From: Paenibacillus methanolicus
Lineage (GTDB): Bacteria > Bacillota > Bacilli > Paenibacillales > Paenibacillaceae
Length of the DNA stretch: 64,000 bases
NCBI RefSeq assembly: GCF_008124765.1
Contig: NZ_VNHS01000013.1
Location: 1-64,000, forward strand
Direction of reading: 5' to 3'
Shown here piece after piece: positions 25,087 to 33,442 of the stretch. The first letter of the stretch is position 1. The number at the start of each line of letters is the position of its first letter. The notes under the pieces were generated by a model. The model made no database searches and was not told where the DNA came from. It saw only the letters and a program-made list of their open reading frames with translations. Made by a program: the position numbers and the translations under genes.

Positions 25087-27050
25087 GCCTGCTCGATCTG
25101 ACGCTGCGCAACGTGCAGCGGAACTTTCGCCTCTATACGATCTATCTGGTCTCGATGATCATCGGCGTCGTCATTCATTTCACCTTCTCGTCGCTCATGT
25201 TCAACGAGGATATTCTTGGCGCGCTGGAGAACCGGGACAATTTCCGCCTAGGCGTGTCGGTTGCGTCCGTGGTCGTATTCCTATTCATCATTTTCTTCAT
25301 CCTGTATGCCAATTCGTTCTTCATGCGGCAGCGCAAAAAGGAGTTCGGCACGTACCTGCTCTTCGGCATGCGCGAAGGGCAAATTACGCGGATGGTGTTC
25401 TACGAGACGCTGGCGCTCGGCGCGGTGTCGCTCGTGTGCGGCATTCTGCTCGGCGGTCTGCTCTCGAAGCTGTTCGGCATGCTGCTCATGAAACTGATGC
25501 AATACGACAGCGTCATCTCGCTGTCCTTCCCGATCGAGGCGATCGGCACTACGGTGGCCGTGCTGTTGGCGCTGGCGGTCATCGTCACGCTGCAGAGCCA
25601 TTTCGTCATCCGCCGCGTACAGCTCATCGAGCTGTTCCGCGCGAAGGAGCGGATGGAGAAGCCGATCCGTGCCAATCGCTGGCTGGCGCTGCTCGCGGTT
25701 ATCCTAATTGCGGCGGCGTTCATCGTCATCGGCGGCGGGGCAACCTCGGTCATGTGGCAGGATTATCCGCTGCCGAGCATGCTTATCATCACGGTCGGCA
25801 TGATCGGCGGCACGTTCTTATTTTTCCGCCAGTTCACGGGCTGGTTGCTGCAATTCATAAGCAACAGGCGCCGCTACTTCGAAGGCGGCACGATGCTGTG
25901 GACGTCCGCGCTGCGGTTCCAGGTGCGCGGCAATACGCTAAACCTGACGTTCATCACGCTGTTCGGCACGTTGATCATGCTGCTCACTTGTTTCGTGACG
26001 ATCAACTACAAGGTGCAGTTCGACGCCGTCGGCATGAACTTGCCCAACGATATCGCCTATGAGGCGAAGGATCCGGCCGTCCGGGCGGAAGCGGAAGCTA
26101 TCATAAACGAATCCGCGCACGGAATTACGTGGCAGCGATCGCTAGAGGCGCTGGCGGCGGAGCCGAGCACGCCGCTCGACGAAACGTTCGAGAATCCCGA
26201 GTATTTCTTTCCGCAGGTGCTGCTGATTGCCCAGCAAGCGTACAACGACATCGTGGAACTGCGCGGCGACGACCAGACGGTCGAGCTCCATGGCGACGAA
26301 GCGGTGTCGCTCTCGCAGGGGACGGACTTCGCGACGACGTTCGGAGCGGGCGACGCCAGGCGGCTGGAGCTTGCGCTGGGCTCGGGCACGATCGCGTTCA
26401 ACGTCATCGAGAAGAAGGACTACGCGCTGCTCGGCTGGGCCAGCGATCCGGTGCTCTCCATGGTGAAAAAGCCGCCCGTTCTCGTCGTAGCCGATGAGAC
26501 CTATGCTTCCTTAAGGGTAGACGCGGCGCGACGTACGTACGAGATCTACGAGATCGAAGATGAGAAGAACGCCGAAGCGCTGTCGAAGGAGCTGCACGCG
26601 CTGGTCACGAAGCAGCCGGAGGCGTATTACTCCGCCTTCGCGGACGTCTACTCGAAGCAGATCGAGAGCTCCGCCTTGCTGCTGTTCGCAAGCGCCTTCC
26701 TCGCGGTCATCGCCGTCTTCGCGCTGGCGAGCGTCATCTACTTCAAGCAGCTGCGCGAGGCGACGGAAGCGCGCGGGCCATATGCGATTTTGCGCAAAAT
26801 CGGGGTACGGGAGGATCATATCCGCAGGGCGGTTCGCAAGCAGCAGCTGTTCGTATTCGGGCCCCCGCTCGTGCTCGGCATCGGATTCAGCTGGTTCATT
26901 ATCAAGGCTTACATCTTGGATGCGGTGCAGGACTTCCCGGGGCTGACGAGCGCGGTGTGGGCGATCATGGGCGGGTATTTCATCCTCTACTTCGTTTTCT
27001 ACCTGTCGTCGGTCAATTTGTATTACCGGTTGGCGAGCGCGCGGGGATAG
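25083..27050 (+). CDS. Bce-type ABC transporter permease (FtsX domains)
   Basis: A 655-residue permease with about ten membrane segments. The four N-terminal-half segments include the FtsX-type region with FMRQRKKEFGTYLLFGMREGQI, which is highly typical of BceB-like permeases; a large extracellular domain (~residues 330-530) lies between membrane segments 7 and 8, the part that recognises the antimicrobial peptide in the family. The C-terminal FtsX region again shows LRKIGVREDHIRR. In Bce systems the permease also signals flux to the histidine kinase. The peptide specificity cannot be read from sequence. Confidence 0.93.
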   Translation: MSLLDLTLRNVQRNFRLYTIYLVSMIIGVVIHFTFSSLMFNEDILGALENRDNFRLGVSVASVVVFLFIIFFILYANSFFMRQRKKEFGTYLLFGMREGQITRMVFYETLALGAVSLVCGILLGGLLSKLFGMLLMKLMQYDSVISLSFPIEAIGTTVAVLLALAVIVTLQSHFVIRRVQLIELFRAKERMEKPIRANRWLALLAVILIAAAFIVIGGGATSVMWQDYPLPSMLIITVGMIGGTFLFFRQFTGWLLQFISNRRRYFEGGTMLWTSALRFQVRGNTLNLTFITLFGTLIMLLTCFVTINYKVQFDAVGMNLPNDIAYEAKDPAVRAEAEAIINESAHGITWQRSLEALAAEPSTPLDETFENPEYFFPQVLLIAQQAYNDIVELRGDDQTVELHGDEAVSLSQGTDFATTFGAGDARRLELALGSGTIAFNVIEKKDYALLGWASDPVLSMVKKPPVLVVADETYASLRVDAARRTYEIYEIEDEKNAEALSKELHALVTKQPEAYYSAFADVYSKQIESSALLLFASAFLAVIAVFALASVIYFKQLREATEARGPYAILRKIGVREDHIRRAVRKQQLFVFGPPLVLGIGFSWFIIKAYILDAVQDFPGLTSAVWAIMGGYFILYFVFYLSSVNLYYRLASARG

Positions 27051-27075
27051 GCATATATACGCAAAAGCGAACGAA

Positions 27076-27117
27076 AAACCGCAAGCGGACGGCGAAAGCG
27101 CCGGGCTTGCGGTTTTT
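27076..27117. terminator. bidirectional terminator between Bce transporter and sensor genes
   Basis: AAACCGCAAGC...GCTTGCGGTTT stem with T-rich flanks on both strands, in the 75-bp gap between the convergent operons. Confidence 0.88.
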
Positions 27118-27125
27118 TTGGGCGA

Positions 27126-28142
27126 TTAATCGCGGTCCTCGCGCGAACGATCGCCGCGCCGCATCATCCAATGCGGATCGTGATGCTTCGGAAAATGGAT
27201 CACCATCTCGGTGTAGGCGCCGGCTACCGACGAGCACGTCATGTAATGGCCGAGCCGATTGGACAGCTCCTGCGCGAGATACAGTCCCATGCCGGTCGAT
27301 TTCGCCTGCGCCTGCCGTCCGTTCGTCCCCGTGAAGCCGCGGTTGAACACCCGCGGCATGTCTTTCGCTTCGATGCCGATGCCATTATCCCGGATGACGA
27401 GCTGTTTCTCCTGTGCGAAGGCGCGGGTCGAGACGACGATCTCTCCGTGCTCGCCCGTGTATTTCAAGCTGTTCGTGATGACCTGGTCCGCGATGAACTG
27501 CAGCCACTTGGGGTCGGATTGGACGGTCAAGCGGGGTTCCATCCGGAACTCGATCCGGATTTTGCGCGAGATGAACGTCTTCGCATGACGCCTCACGATT
27601 CCTTTCATGAACGGCTCCAATTCCACCGCGCCGATCTCGTAATCCTGGCTGAAGCTGTCGAGTTTCGCGTAATAGAGCGCCTGATCGACATAATGCTCGA
27701 TGCGGGTCAATTCTTCTTCCAGGCTCGCCGGGTCGATCCGCGTCTGCTGCATGAGCCGAAGGACGGAGATCGGCGTCTTGATCTCGTGGAACCACGAGAC
27801 GACGAAATGATAGTGTTCGAGCTGCTGCGCCTTCGCTTCGTTGAGCGCCAGAATGTGCCTTCGCTCCATCTGCTCCATCGCCTCGCGATAGGCGGCGGCC
27901 TCCATCGAGAGCGGACGCGTCTCCTCTTCGTCCATACGACGGATCGCGCTTGCGCTTTGGGCATACCGGTACAGCGTGTAGCCGGCGGCGATGAGCAGGG
28001 CGAGCGCGCAGGCATATAACACCGTGCTCCACCGCCACGAGACGCTGGGATCTGTCATGAATACGAGCGCTACGACGGCGACTACCGAGAGCAGGACCAG
28101 TAGGTGAGGACGCTCATAAGAGAGGAACCGCCAAAATTTCAT
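27126..28142 (-). CDS. BceS-like intramembrane-sensing histidine kinase
   Basis: A 338-residue kinase with two N-terminal membrane helices (residues ~13-29 and ~39-57) separated by only a few residues, so it has no extracellular sensor domain, the hallmark of Bce-type kinases that sense through their ABC transporter. The dimerisation helix carries WFHEIKTP with His119 as the phosphorylation site; the ATPase domain shows DQVITNSLKYT, DNGIGI and STGMGLYLAQEL. Its ATG overlaps the response-regulator stop (28139-28142). Confidence 0.92.
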   Translation of the reverse strand: MKFWRFLSYERPHLLVLLSVVAVVALVFMTDPSVSWRWSTVLYACALALLIAAGYTLYRYAQSASAIRRMDEEETRPLSMEAAAYREAMEQMERRHILALNEAKAQQLEHYHFVVSWFHEIKTPISVLRLMQQTRIDPASLEEELTRIEHYVDQALYYAKLDSFSQDYEIGAVELEPFMKGIVRRHAKTFISRKIRIEFRMEPRLTVQSDPKWLQFIADQVITNSLKYTGEHGEIVVSTRAFAQEKQLVIRDNGIGIEAKDMPRVFNRGFTGTNGRQAQAKSTGMGLYLAQELSNRLGHYMTCSSVAGAYTEMVIHFPKHHDPHWMMRRGDRSREDRD

Positions 28143-28810
28143 TCGACGATATACCCCATTCCTTTGCGCGTCGAAATAAAGTCGTCCAATCCGAGCGAGG
28201 CGATCTTGCGCCGGAGCCGATTGACGTTGACGGTTAGCGTATTGTCGTCGACGAACTGCTCGTCGTTCCAGAGCGCTTGCATCAGCTCGTCGCGCGAGAT
28301 GATTTTGCCGATATTGCGCATGAACGTCTGCAGCACGATGAATTCGTTGCGGGACAGCTCGGCGGACTGCGCGCCCGCGGCAATCGACGAATTGGACAGG
28401 TTGAACGTGAGCCCGCCGTGCGCCAGCTGCAGCTGCTCGTCCTGGTACGTGTAATTGCGGCGCAGCAGCGCGTTCACCTTGGCGACGAGCACGCCAAGAT
28501 CGAACGGCTTCTGCACGAAATCGTCCCCGCCCATGTTGATCGCCATGATGACGTCCATGTTCTGATCCCGCGAGGAAAGGAACAGGATCGGCACCTTCGA
28601 AGCGGCGCGTATGCGCTGGCACCAGTAGTACCCGTCGAATACCGGCAGGTTGATGTCGAGGATGACCAAGTGCGGCTGGGCTTGTTCGAATTCCTCCAGC
28701 ACGCGGTCGAAGCGGACCGCCTCGGTCACCTGCATTTGCCATTTGCGCAGCGTGTCGGCCACGATCGCGCGGATCTTGTCGTCGTCTTCGACAAGCAGAA
28801 TGTGAAACAA
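28139..28810 (-). CDS. BceR-like OmpR-family response regulator
   Basis: A 223-residue regulator: receiver domain (residues 1-~115) with Asp9/Asp10 and the phosphoacceptor Asp52 in VILDINLP, followed by an OmpR-type winged helix (FIVLQTFMRNIGKIISRDELMQALW; VNRLRRKI). The start is TTG 28810, with AGGAGG at 28819-28824 eight bases upstream. It is expected to activate the convergent transporter operon through the palindrome at 24250-24263. A TATACT -10 box lies at 28847-28852 on the same strand. Confidence 0.92.
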   Translation of the reverse strand: MFHILLVEDDDKIRAIVADTLRKWQMQVTEAVRFDRVLEEFEQAQPHLVILDINLPVFDGYYWCQRIRAASKVPILFLSSRDQNMDVIMAINMGGDDFVQKPFDLGVLVAKVNALLRRNYTYQDEQLQLAHGGLTFNLSNSSIAAGAQSAELSRNEFIVLQTFMRNIGKIISRDELMQALWNDEQFVDDNTLTVNVNRLRRKIASLGLDDFISTRKGMGYIVE

Positions 28811-28908
28811 GGAAGAGGCCTCCTATCGGAAAAAGGTCGTGCATTCAGTATAGCATTTCGGAGCGGGCAGGGGTTGGCGTTAATTCCCGTAAATATCCAT
28901 AGAAAATA

Positions 28909-28937
28909 TTGACAGCCAGACGGTGATTTGTTAGTTT
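28909..28937 (+). promoter_or_regulatory. promoter of ArsR-like regulator/ABC-2 operon
   Basis: TTGACA (28909-28914), 17-bp spacer and TAGTTT (28932-28937); a strong -35 with a weak -10. Confidence 0.55.
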
Positions 28938-29007
28938 TAAATTGTTATTGAAAACTCGCGGATGATTTTAAATAAACACTTAATATCGTGAAAGGGAGTG
29001 GATCGTC

Positions 29008-30102
29008 ATTCAACCCATCACCGAGCAGCTGCGTCTGCTGGAGTTCGGCTATAGCGAGCCGCTGGAGTTCATTGCCGCGCTGTCGATGGCGGCCAAGAAA
29101 GATTTCATGATGGAGTTCGGGCGCGAGATGGGCATCGCGTTGGACGAAGAAGCCACGGCGATGTTGGAAGGGATGATCGGCCGGCTATCGCGGCACGTGA
29201 AGCGGGAGATGCATTTGCTCTTCGGTCAAAGCACGCTGTACGACCGGCTCGACGCCGGGCTGTATCATGTCTTCTTCGGCAGCGAGGAGACGGCGAGCAC
29301 GCGGGACTGGCTCGATCGGTACAGCAGCTGGAACGCGCTTGATCTGGTGTATATGCTGCTTGAAGCGGTGTACGAAAGCGCGGGCATCGACTGGCTGGAA
29401 GGACATGCCGCATCCGCGGTCAGAACGGATGCGCAGCTGCTGCCGCTGCTGGCCGCCGCGCATCCGCTGCCGGACGCGGAGCTGCACGCCGAACTGCTCG
29501 ATTGCGCGAGGTACCCGGAGGAATTCAAACAGCGCACCGTTCTGCTGCTGGATTCGTTCTGGACGCATGCGTTCCTGCCGGAACGGGAGAGGCTGGCGGC
29601 GATCGGCGCGGAAGGAGCAAGGAAGTACGAGGCGCTGTTCGCGGAGGAGCCCGAGAACGCTTTCGCCAGGGTCGCCCGAATCGATCCGATGCTCGTGACG
29701 AAACGGACGCGGGTGCACGTCAGCTATATTTCGCAGGTGTGCATGTTTTTCAACGCCGCCGAATGGAACGAGGACGCGTGCAGCTGGATGTCGCTTGGCT
29801 ACTTTAACGACGCGTTGGAACGCAGGCAAGCGGATAAAGACATGACCGAGAAGTTTCTGAAGGTTATCGCGGACAAACGCAGGCTCGACCTGCTGGAGCT
29901 GCTCAAATCGCGCAATCATTACGCCGGCGAGTTGGCGCAGTTAATGGCGCTGACGCCCGCCGCCATTAATTATCATACGAATTTGCTGATCGATCTCGGA
30001 CTGATCCGGATCACGAAGGCGGACGGCCGCATCTATTACGAGCTCGACGCCGAGAAGCTATCTTCGCTGATGGACCAGGCCAAGCGGACGTTATTGAACT
30101 AA
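29008..30102 (+). CDS. ArsR-like winged-helix regulator, probable ATT start
   Basis: A 364-residue protein if it starts at ATT 29008. The C-terminal ~80 residues form an ArsR-type winged helix (KVIADKRRLDLLELLKSR, then LAQLMALTPAAINYHTNLLIDLGLI); the first ~280 residues are a helical domain that I do not recognise. The first in-frame ATG is 29086, but it has no ribosome-binding site, whereas AAAGGGAG at 28991-28998 lies nine bases before ATT 29008 and the 26 intervening codons read as normal protein. No ATG, GTG or TTG exists in frame between the upstream stop at 28981 and 29086. It heads an operon with an ABC-2 exporter, which it probably controls. Confidence 0.75.
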   Translation: MQPITEQLRLLEFGYSEPLEFIAALSMAAKKDFMMEFGREMGIALDEEATAMLEGMIGRLSRHVKREMHLLFGQSTLYDRLDAGLYHVFFGSEETASTRDWLDRYSSWNALDLVYMLLEAVYESAGIDWLEGHAASAVRTDAQLLPLLAAAHPLPDAELHAELLDCARYPEEFKQRTVLLLDSFWTHAFLPERERLAAIGAEGARKYEALFAEEPENAFARVARIDPMLVTKRTRVHVSYISQVCMFFNAAEWNEDACSWMSLGYFNDALERRQADKDMTEKFLKVIADKRRLDLLELLKSRNHYAGELAQLMALTPAAINYHTNLLIDLGLIRITKADGRIYYELDAEKLSSLMDQAKRTLLN

Positions 30103-30119
30103 GGAGGAGGGGGAACGAA

Positions 30120-31091
30120 GTGAGCCATTACGTGTTCGAGGCGCAGGAGATCAGCCAGCTCTATAAGAAAGGCAAGACCAGCAAGCTGGCTAACGACAAC
30201 ATATCGCTGGGCATCGAGCGGGGCGAAATTCTCGGGGTGCTCGGTCCGAACGGGGCGGGCAAATCGACGCTTATCAAGCAGCTCGTCGGCCAGCTCAAAC
30301 CGACGTCGGGCCGCGTGCTGTACGAGGGCGGGGAAGTGTACGCCCAATCGCGCAGAGTCGCTTCGGAGGTCGCTTATTTCTCGCAGGACCCGCACGTTCT
30401 CTCGGATTTGCTCGTCATGGAGGCGCTCGTCTTCACCGCTCGTCTTCGCGGGATGGATGCCCGCTCGGCGAAGCGCGAAGCGGAAGCGCTGCTCGGGCTG
30501 TTCGAGATGAGCGAGCTGGCCGGCAAGAAGCTAAGCCGGATCTCCGGCGGACAGAAGCGGATGGTTGGCATCGGGACGGCGCTCATCGGCCATTCGCCGG
30601 TGCTCATCTTGGACGAACCGACCAACGAGCTCGATCCGAAGAAGCGCCGTCTCGTGTGGAATTTGATCGAGGAGCATAACCGGCAGGGGGCGACGATTCT
30701 GCTCGTGACGCATAACGTGCTGGAGGCGGAGCAGGTCGTCGATCGGGTGGCGGTTATCAACCACGGGAAGCTGCTGGCGATGGATGCTGTCGCGAAGCTG
30801 AAGCAGCGGGTCGACCAGCGGCTCCGGTTCGAGATCGGCACCGCGATGGGCCAGCGGGAAGCGGCGGAGCGGGAATTGGCCGCTTGGGGCATCGTGCAGG
30901 AGGGCGGAGAGAACCGCATCCGGCTGCTCGTCGAGAAGCATCGGGCGGCCGCGCTGCTCGAGATGATTATCGCGCGGACGGACCTGCCGATCGAGGAATA
31001 TTCCGTCCTTCCGCCAAGTCTGGAGGACGTCTACTTTCACATCGATCGGGAAGCGGAGAAAGGGGAGGTCGTGCATGAGAGGGTCGGTTAA
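30120..31091 (+). CDS. ABC-2 exporter ATP-binding protein
   Basis: A 323-residue ATPase with Walker A GPNGAGKST (42-50), signature RISGGQKRM, Walker B PVLILDEPTNELDP and H-loop VTHNV. The C-terminal ~90 residues after the ATPase core are typical of CcmA/drug-export ATPases. Starts at GTG 30120 with an AGGAGGAGG site directly upstream, 17 bp after the regulator. The permease start overlaps its 3' end. Substrate unknown; drug, lipid or peptide export are all possible. Confidence 0.9.
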   Translation: MSHYVFEAQEISQLYKKGKTSKLANDNISLGIERGEILGVLGPNGAGKSTLIKQLVGQLKPTSGRVLYEGGEVYAQSRRVASEVAYFSQDPHVLSDLLVMEALVFTARLRGMDARSAKREAEALLGLFEMSELAGKKLSRISGGQKRMVGIGTALIGHSPVLILDEPTNELDPKKRRLVWNLIEEHNRQGATILLVTHNVLEAEQVVDRVAVINHGKLLAMDAVAKLKQRVDQRLRFEIGTAMGQREAAERELAAWGIVQEGGENRIRLLVEKHRAAALLEMIIARTDLPIEEYSVLPPSLEDVYFHIDREAEKGEVVHERVG

Positions 31092-31875
31092 TTCCGCGCC
31101 GCAAGCCGCGATCGCGGTGCCTACGGGCTGGGGAAGATGGTGGACGGAGCTGTCGATTCTCGTGCGCATTCAATTCGCGACGATTCGCAACAGCTGGGTG
31201 TGGATTATCGTCATGGCGACGCTGATTCCGATGACGACGATCATCTTCATGCGCTTTTTCATTACCGATCCGTCTTACGAGAACATCGTGCAGATTTTGG
31301 CGGGGAATTTGCTGTTCGGCATCATCGTTATGGGGCTCAACGGTTTGGGGCAGGAAATTTCGTTTCAGAAGCATCAGGAGCATTTCACGTTCTACGCTTC
31401 GCTGCCGATTTCGAAAATCAACTTCGTGCTGGCCAACATGATCCGCGGCTTGATGAGCACGGTGCCGTCGTTCGTCATCCTCTTGTTCCTTGGCCAGTGG
31501 ATGTTCGACGTAAGGCTGCACGTCACGCCCGCGCTTCCGCTCGTGGCGCTGTTGTGCCTGACGAGCGTCGTCGGCGTCGGGATCATACTCGGCTTCTGGT
31601 CGCCGAGCCATCAGTTGACGAACATTCTATGCCAAGCGCTCATGATGCTCATAACGTTCTTGTCGCCGGTCATGGTAACCGCCGACCAGCTGCCGACGGT
31701 GGTGCAGTGGATCTCGTACGCTCTGCCGACGACGTATGCGGCGGACGCGATGCGGCAGGTGCTGCTGCACGGCTGGACGACGGGCGTCATGCTCGATTGC
31801 CTCGTCATGCTCGCGTTCAGCGTGCTGTCGTTGTTCATCGTCGGCAAGCTGGTCAGCTGGCGGGTGAACCGGTAG
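31075..31875 (+). CDS. ABC-2 type exporter permease
   Basis: A 266-residue membrane protein with six hydrophobic segments and the ABC-2 layout (LVRIQFATIRNSWVWIIVMATLIPMTTIIF at the N-terminus is one amphipathic plus one membrane segment; the conserved region LSPVMVTADQLPTVVQWISYALPTTYAADAMRQ precedes the last segment). AAGGGGAGG lies before ATG 31075, which is inside the end of the ATPase gene, so the pair is translationally coupled. Confidence 0.88.
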   Translation: MRGSVNSAPQAAIAVPTGWGRWWTELSILVRIQFATIRNSWVWIIVMATLIPMTTIIFMRFFITDPSYENIVQILAGNLLFGIIVMGLNGLGQEISFQKHQEHFTFYASLPISKINFVLANMIRGLMSTVPSFVILLFLGQWMFDVRLHVTPALPLVALLCLTSVVGVGIILGFWSPSHQLTNILCQALMMLITFLSPVMVTADQLPTVVQWISYALPTTYAADAMRQVLLHGWTTGVMLDCLVMLAFSVLSLFIVGKLVSWRVNR

Positions 31876-31896
31876 CGCGACTGGCGGCGCGATAAT

Positions 31897-31941
31897 AAGC
31901 AAAAGATCCCTGAACCGGCAGTGTTCAGGGATCTTTTGCTT
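31897..31941. terminator. 19-bp perfect hairpin, bidirectional terminator
   Basis: AAGCAAAAGATCCCTGAAC and its exact reverse complement around a seven-base loop, between convergent genes. T-rich arms on both strands. Confidence 0.9.
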
Positions 31942-31944
31942 ATC

Positions 31945-33411
31945 TTATTCGTAGCTAATGTCGATCTTCTCCGCCGCTTGATTCCAGTCGACCTGCGCGC
32001 CGAGCTGCTCGCTAATGAAGCGAAGCGGCAGGTAGGAAGTGCCGCTGACGCTGAACGGCGGCGTCTGGAGTTGGACCGTCGCGCCGTTCAGCTGCGTGAT
32101 GCCCGTTTTGTAGTTGATCGTGATGCGCAGCGGCTTGGCCGGATTGGCGCCGGTAAGCGTGACGATTTTGCCGGCGTCGTCCCAATCGAGCTTGGCGCCG
32201 AGCTTCTCGAAGACGGAGCGCAGCGGGACGAACGCCTGGCTGGCGCGCGTCACGACGCCGTTCGTCAGCTCGACCGCCTCGTCGTTCAGGATGACGGCGA
32301 TCGGTTTCTGCACGGGGACGGGCAGTTCGTGGCTCATTTCGTAGTCGCCGTAGCCCAGTTCCGCGTTCTTGTTGAATCCCCAGCCCCAGAGCGAGCCGTC
32401 CTTCAGCTGGAAAATGAGATGCCGGCTAGCTTCCACCTTCTCTACGCCTGCGGCCAGTAGGTTGAACTTGGCGTTCGGCGCTAGTTTAACGCCTTCCACC
32501 GACGTCTCGTACAGCTTGCCGTCGTCGGTCAGCGCGACGAGTCTGCGATCGGCTGCATAAGCTTCCCGTACGCCTTGGAGGGCGCTAAGCATCACCGGCG
32601 ATTGTTCGTAATAGACGACGCCGTCGGATTGGCCGGTGACCGTCTTGCCCCAGAACCATAATCGGCCGCTCTTGTCGATGGCGGCCGAGCCGCTGATCTT
32701 CGCGATATTCGAGAGGCCTCGGACCTGCGCGGGCTTCGCGTCTTTATGCCCCGTCTCGGGCACTTCCTCCGGGAGAGTCCACACGGTTCCGTCGCGCTTC
32801 AGCCCCGCGTTCCGCTCGATGTCCAGCATCCCGCTCCAGCCGGGAACCGGCGTGAAGCGCTCAAGCTCCGGCGTGCTACGGACGACCGATCCGTCCTTCT
32901 TCAGGAACAGAAGCACGCTCTCTCTTTCATAGTCAGTCGTCGCTTCCTGGTAGGCGACGATCTCTGTCACGTCCCCGATGCCTTCGATCTTCCTCGTCTT
33001 CGACGGCACGAGCGCATTCCGGCTCACGGGAACGGCGAAGACCGCGCCGCTGGCATCGGCGATCAGCGCCTCGTCTTCCCAGTAATGCAGTACCGAAGCG
33101 AGGCCTGCCGCGTCGGGTACCTGCTCGATCGTTACGCGGTTCGTCGCGCCATCCCGCTGCCAATGCCAGACCGTGTCGTCCTCCTTCACGACCAGCTGCG
33201 CGGCGAAGGCCTCCTTCACGTCGGTCAGCCCGTGAATTTGGGTCGGGACGGCTTGCTTGCCGCTCCATGCCCAATACGAGCCGTCTTTCTTAATAAGCGA
33301 TGTAGGCGAAAAGTCCAGAATGCTCCCTTGGATCGCGGTCGCCGAAGCCGGGAACGCCAGCTGCAGCGATAGCACCGAAGCCGCTAGGAGCGCGGTAAAC
33401 GATTTTTTCAT
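31945..33411 (-). CDS. secreted RCC1-like repeat protein with stalk domain (paralogue 2)
   Basis: A 488-residue exported protein. Signal peptide at residues 1-~25 (MKKSFTALLAASVLSLQLAFPASA). The middle ~350 residues contain repeated blocks of the type 'KKDGSYWAWSG', 'KEDDTVWHWQRDG' and 'LKDGSLWGWGFNKNAELGYGD', resembling RCC1/ATS1-like propeller repeats. The last ~115 residues are a stalk (copper amine oxidase N-terminal-like) domain: FVPLRSVFEKLGAKLDWDD and YLPLRFISEQLGAQVDWNQ. Start ATG 33411 follows AAGGAGG. A near-identical domain set is encoded by the gene directly upstream (33443-34867). A cell-wall or surface-binding role is plausible. Confidence 0.82.
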   Translation of the reverse strand: MKKSFTALLAASVLSLQLAFPASATAIQGSILDFSPTSLIKKDGSYWAWSGKQAVPTQIHGLTDVKEAFAAQLVVKEDDTVWHWQRDGATNRVTIEQVPDAAGLASVLHYWEDEALIADASGAVFAVPVSRNALVPSKTRKIEGIGDVTEIVAYQEATTDYERESVLLFLKKDGSVVRSTPELERFTPVPGWSGMLDIERNAGLKRDGTVWTLPEEVPETGHKDAKPAQVRGLSNIAKISGSAAIDKSGRLWFWGKTVTGQSDGVVYYEQSPVMLSALQGVREAYAADRRLVALTDDGKLYETSVEGVKLAPNAKFNLLAAGVEKVEASRHLIFQLKDGSLWGWGFNKNAELGYGDYEMSHELPVPVQKPIAVILNDEAVELTNGVVTRASQAFVPLRSVFEKLGAKLDWDDAGKIVTLTGANPAKPLRITINYKTGITQLNGATVQLQTPPFSVSGTSYLPLRFISEQLGAQVDWNQAAEKIDISYE

Positions 33412-33442
33412 TATGCGATTCCTCCTTGCGACATTAGTTTCA

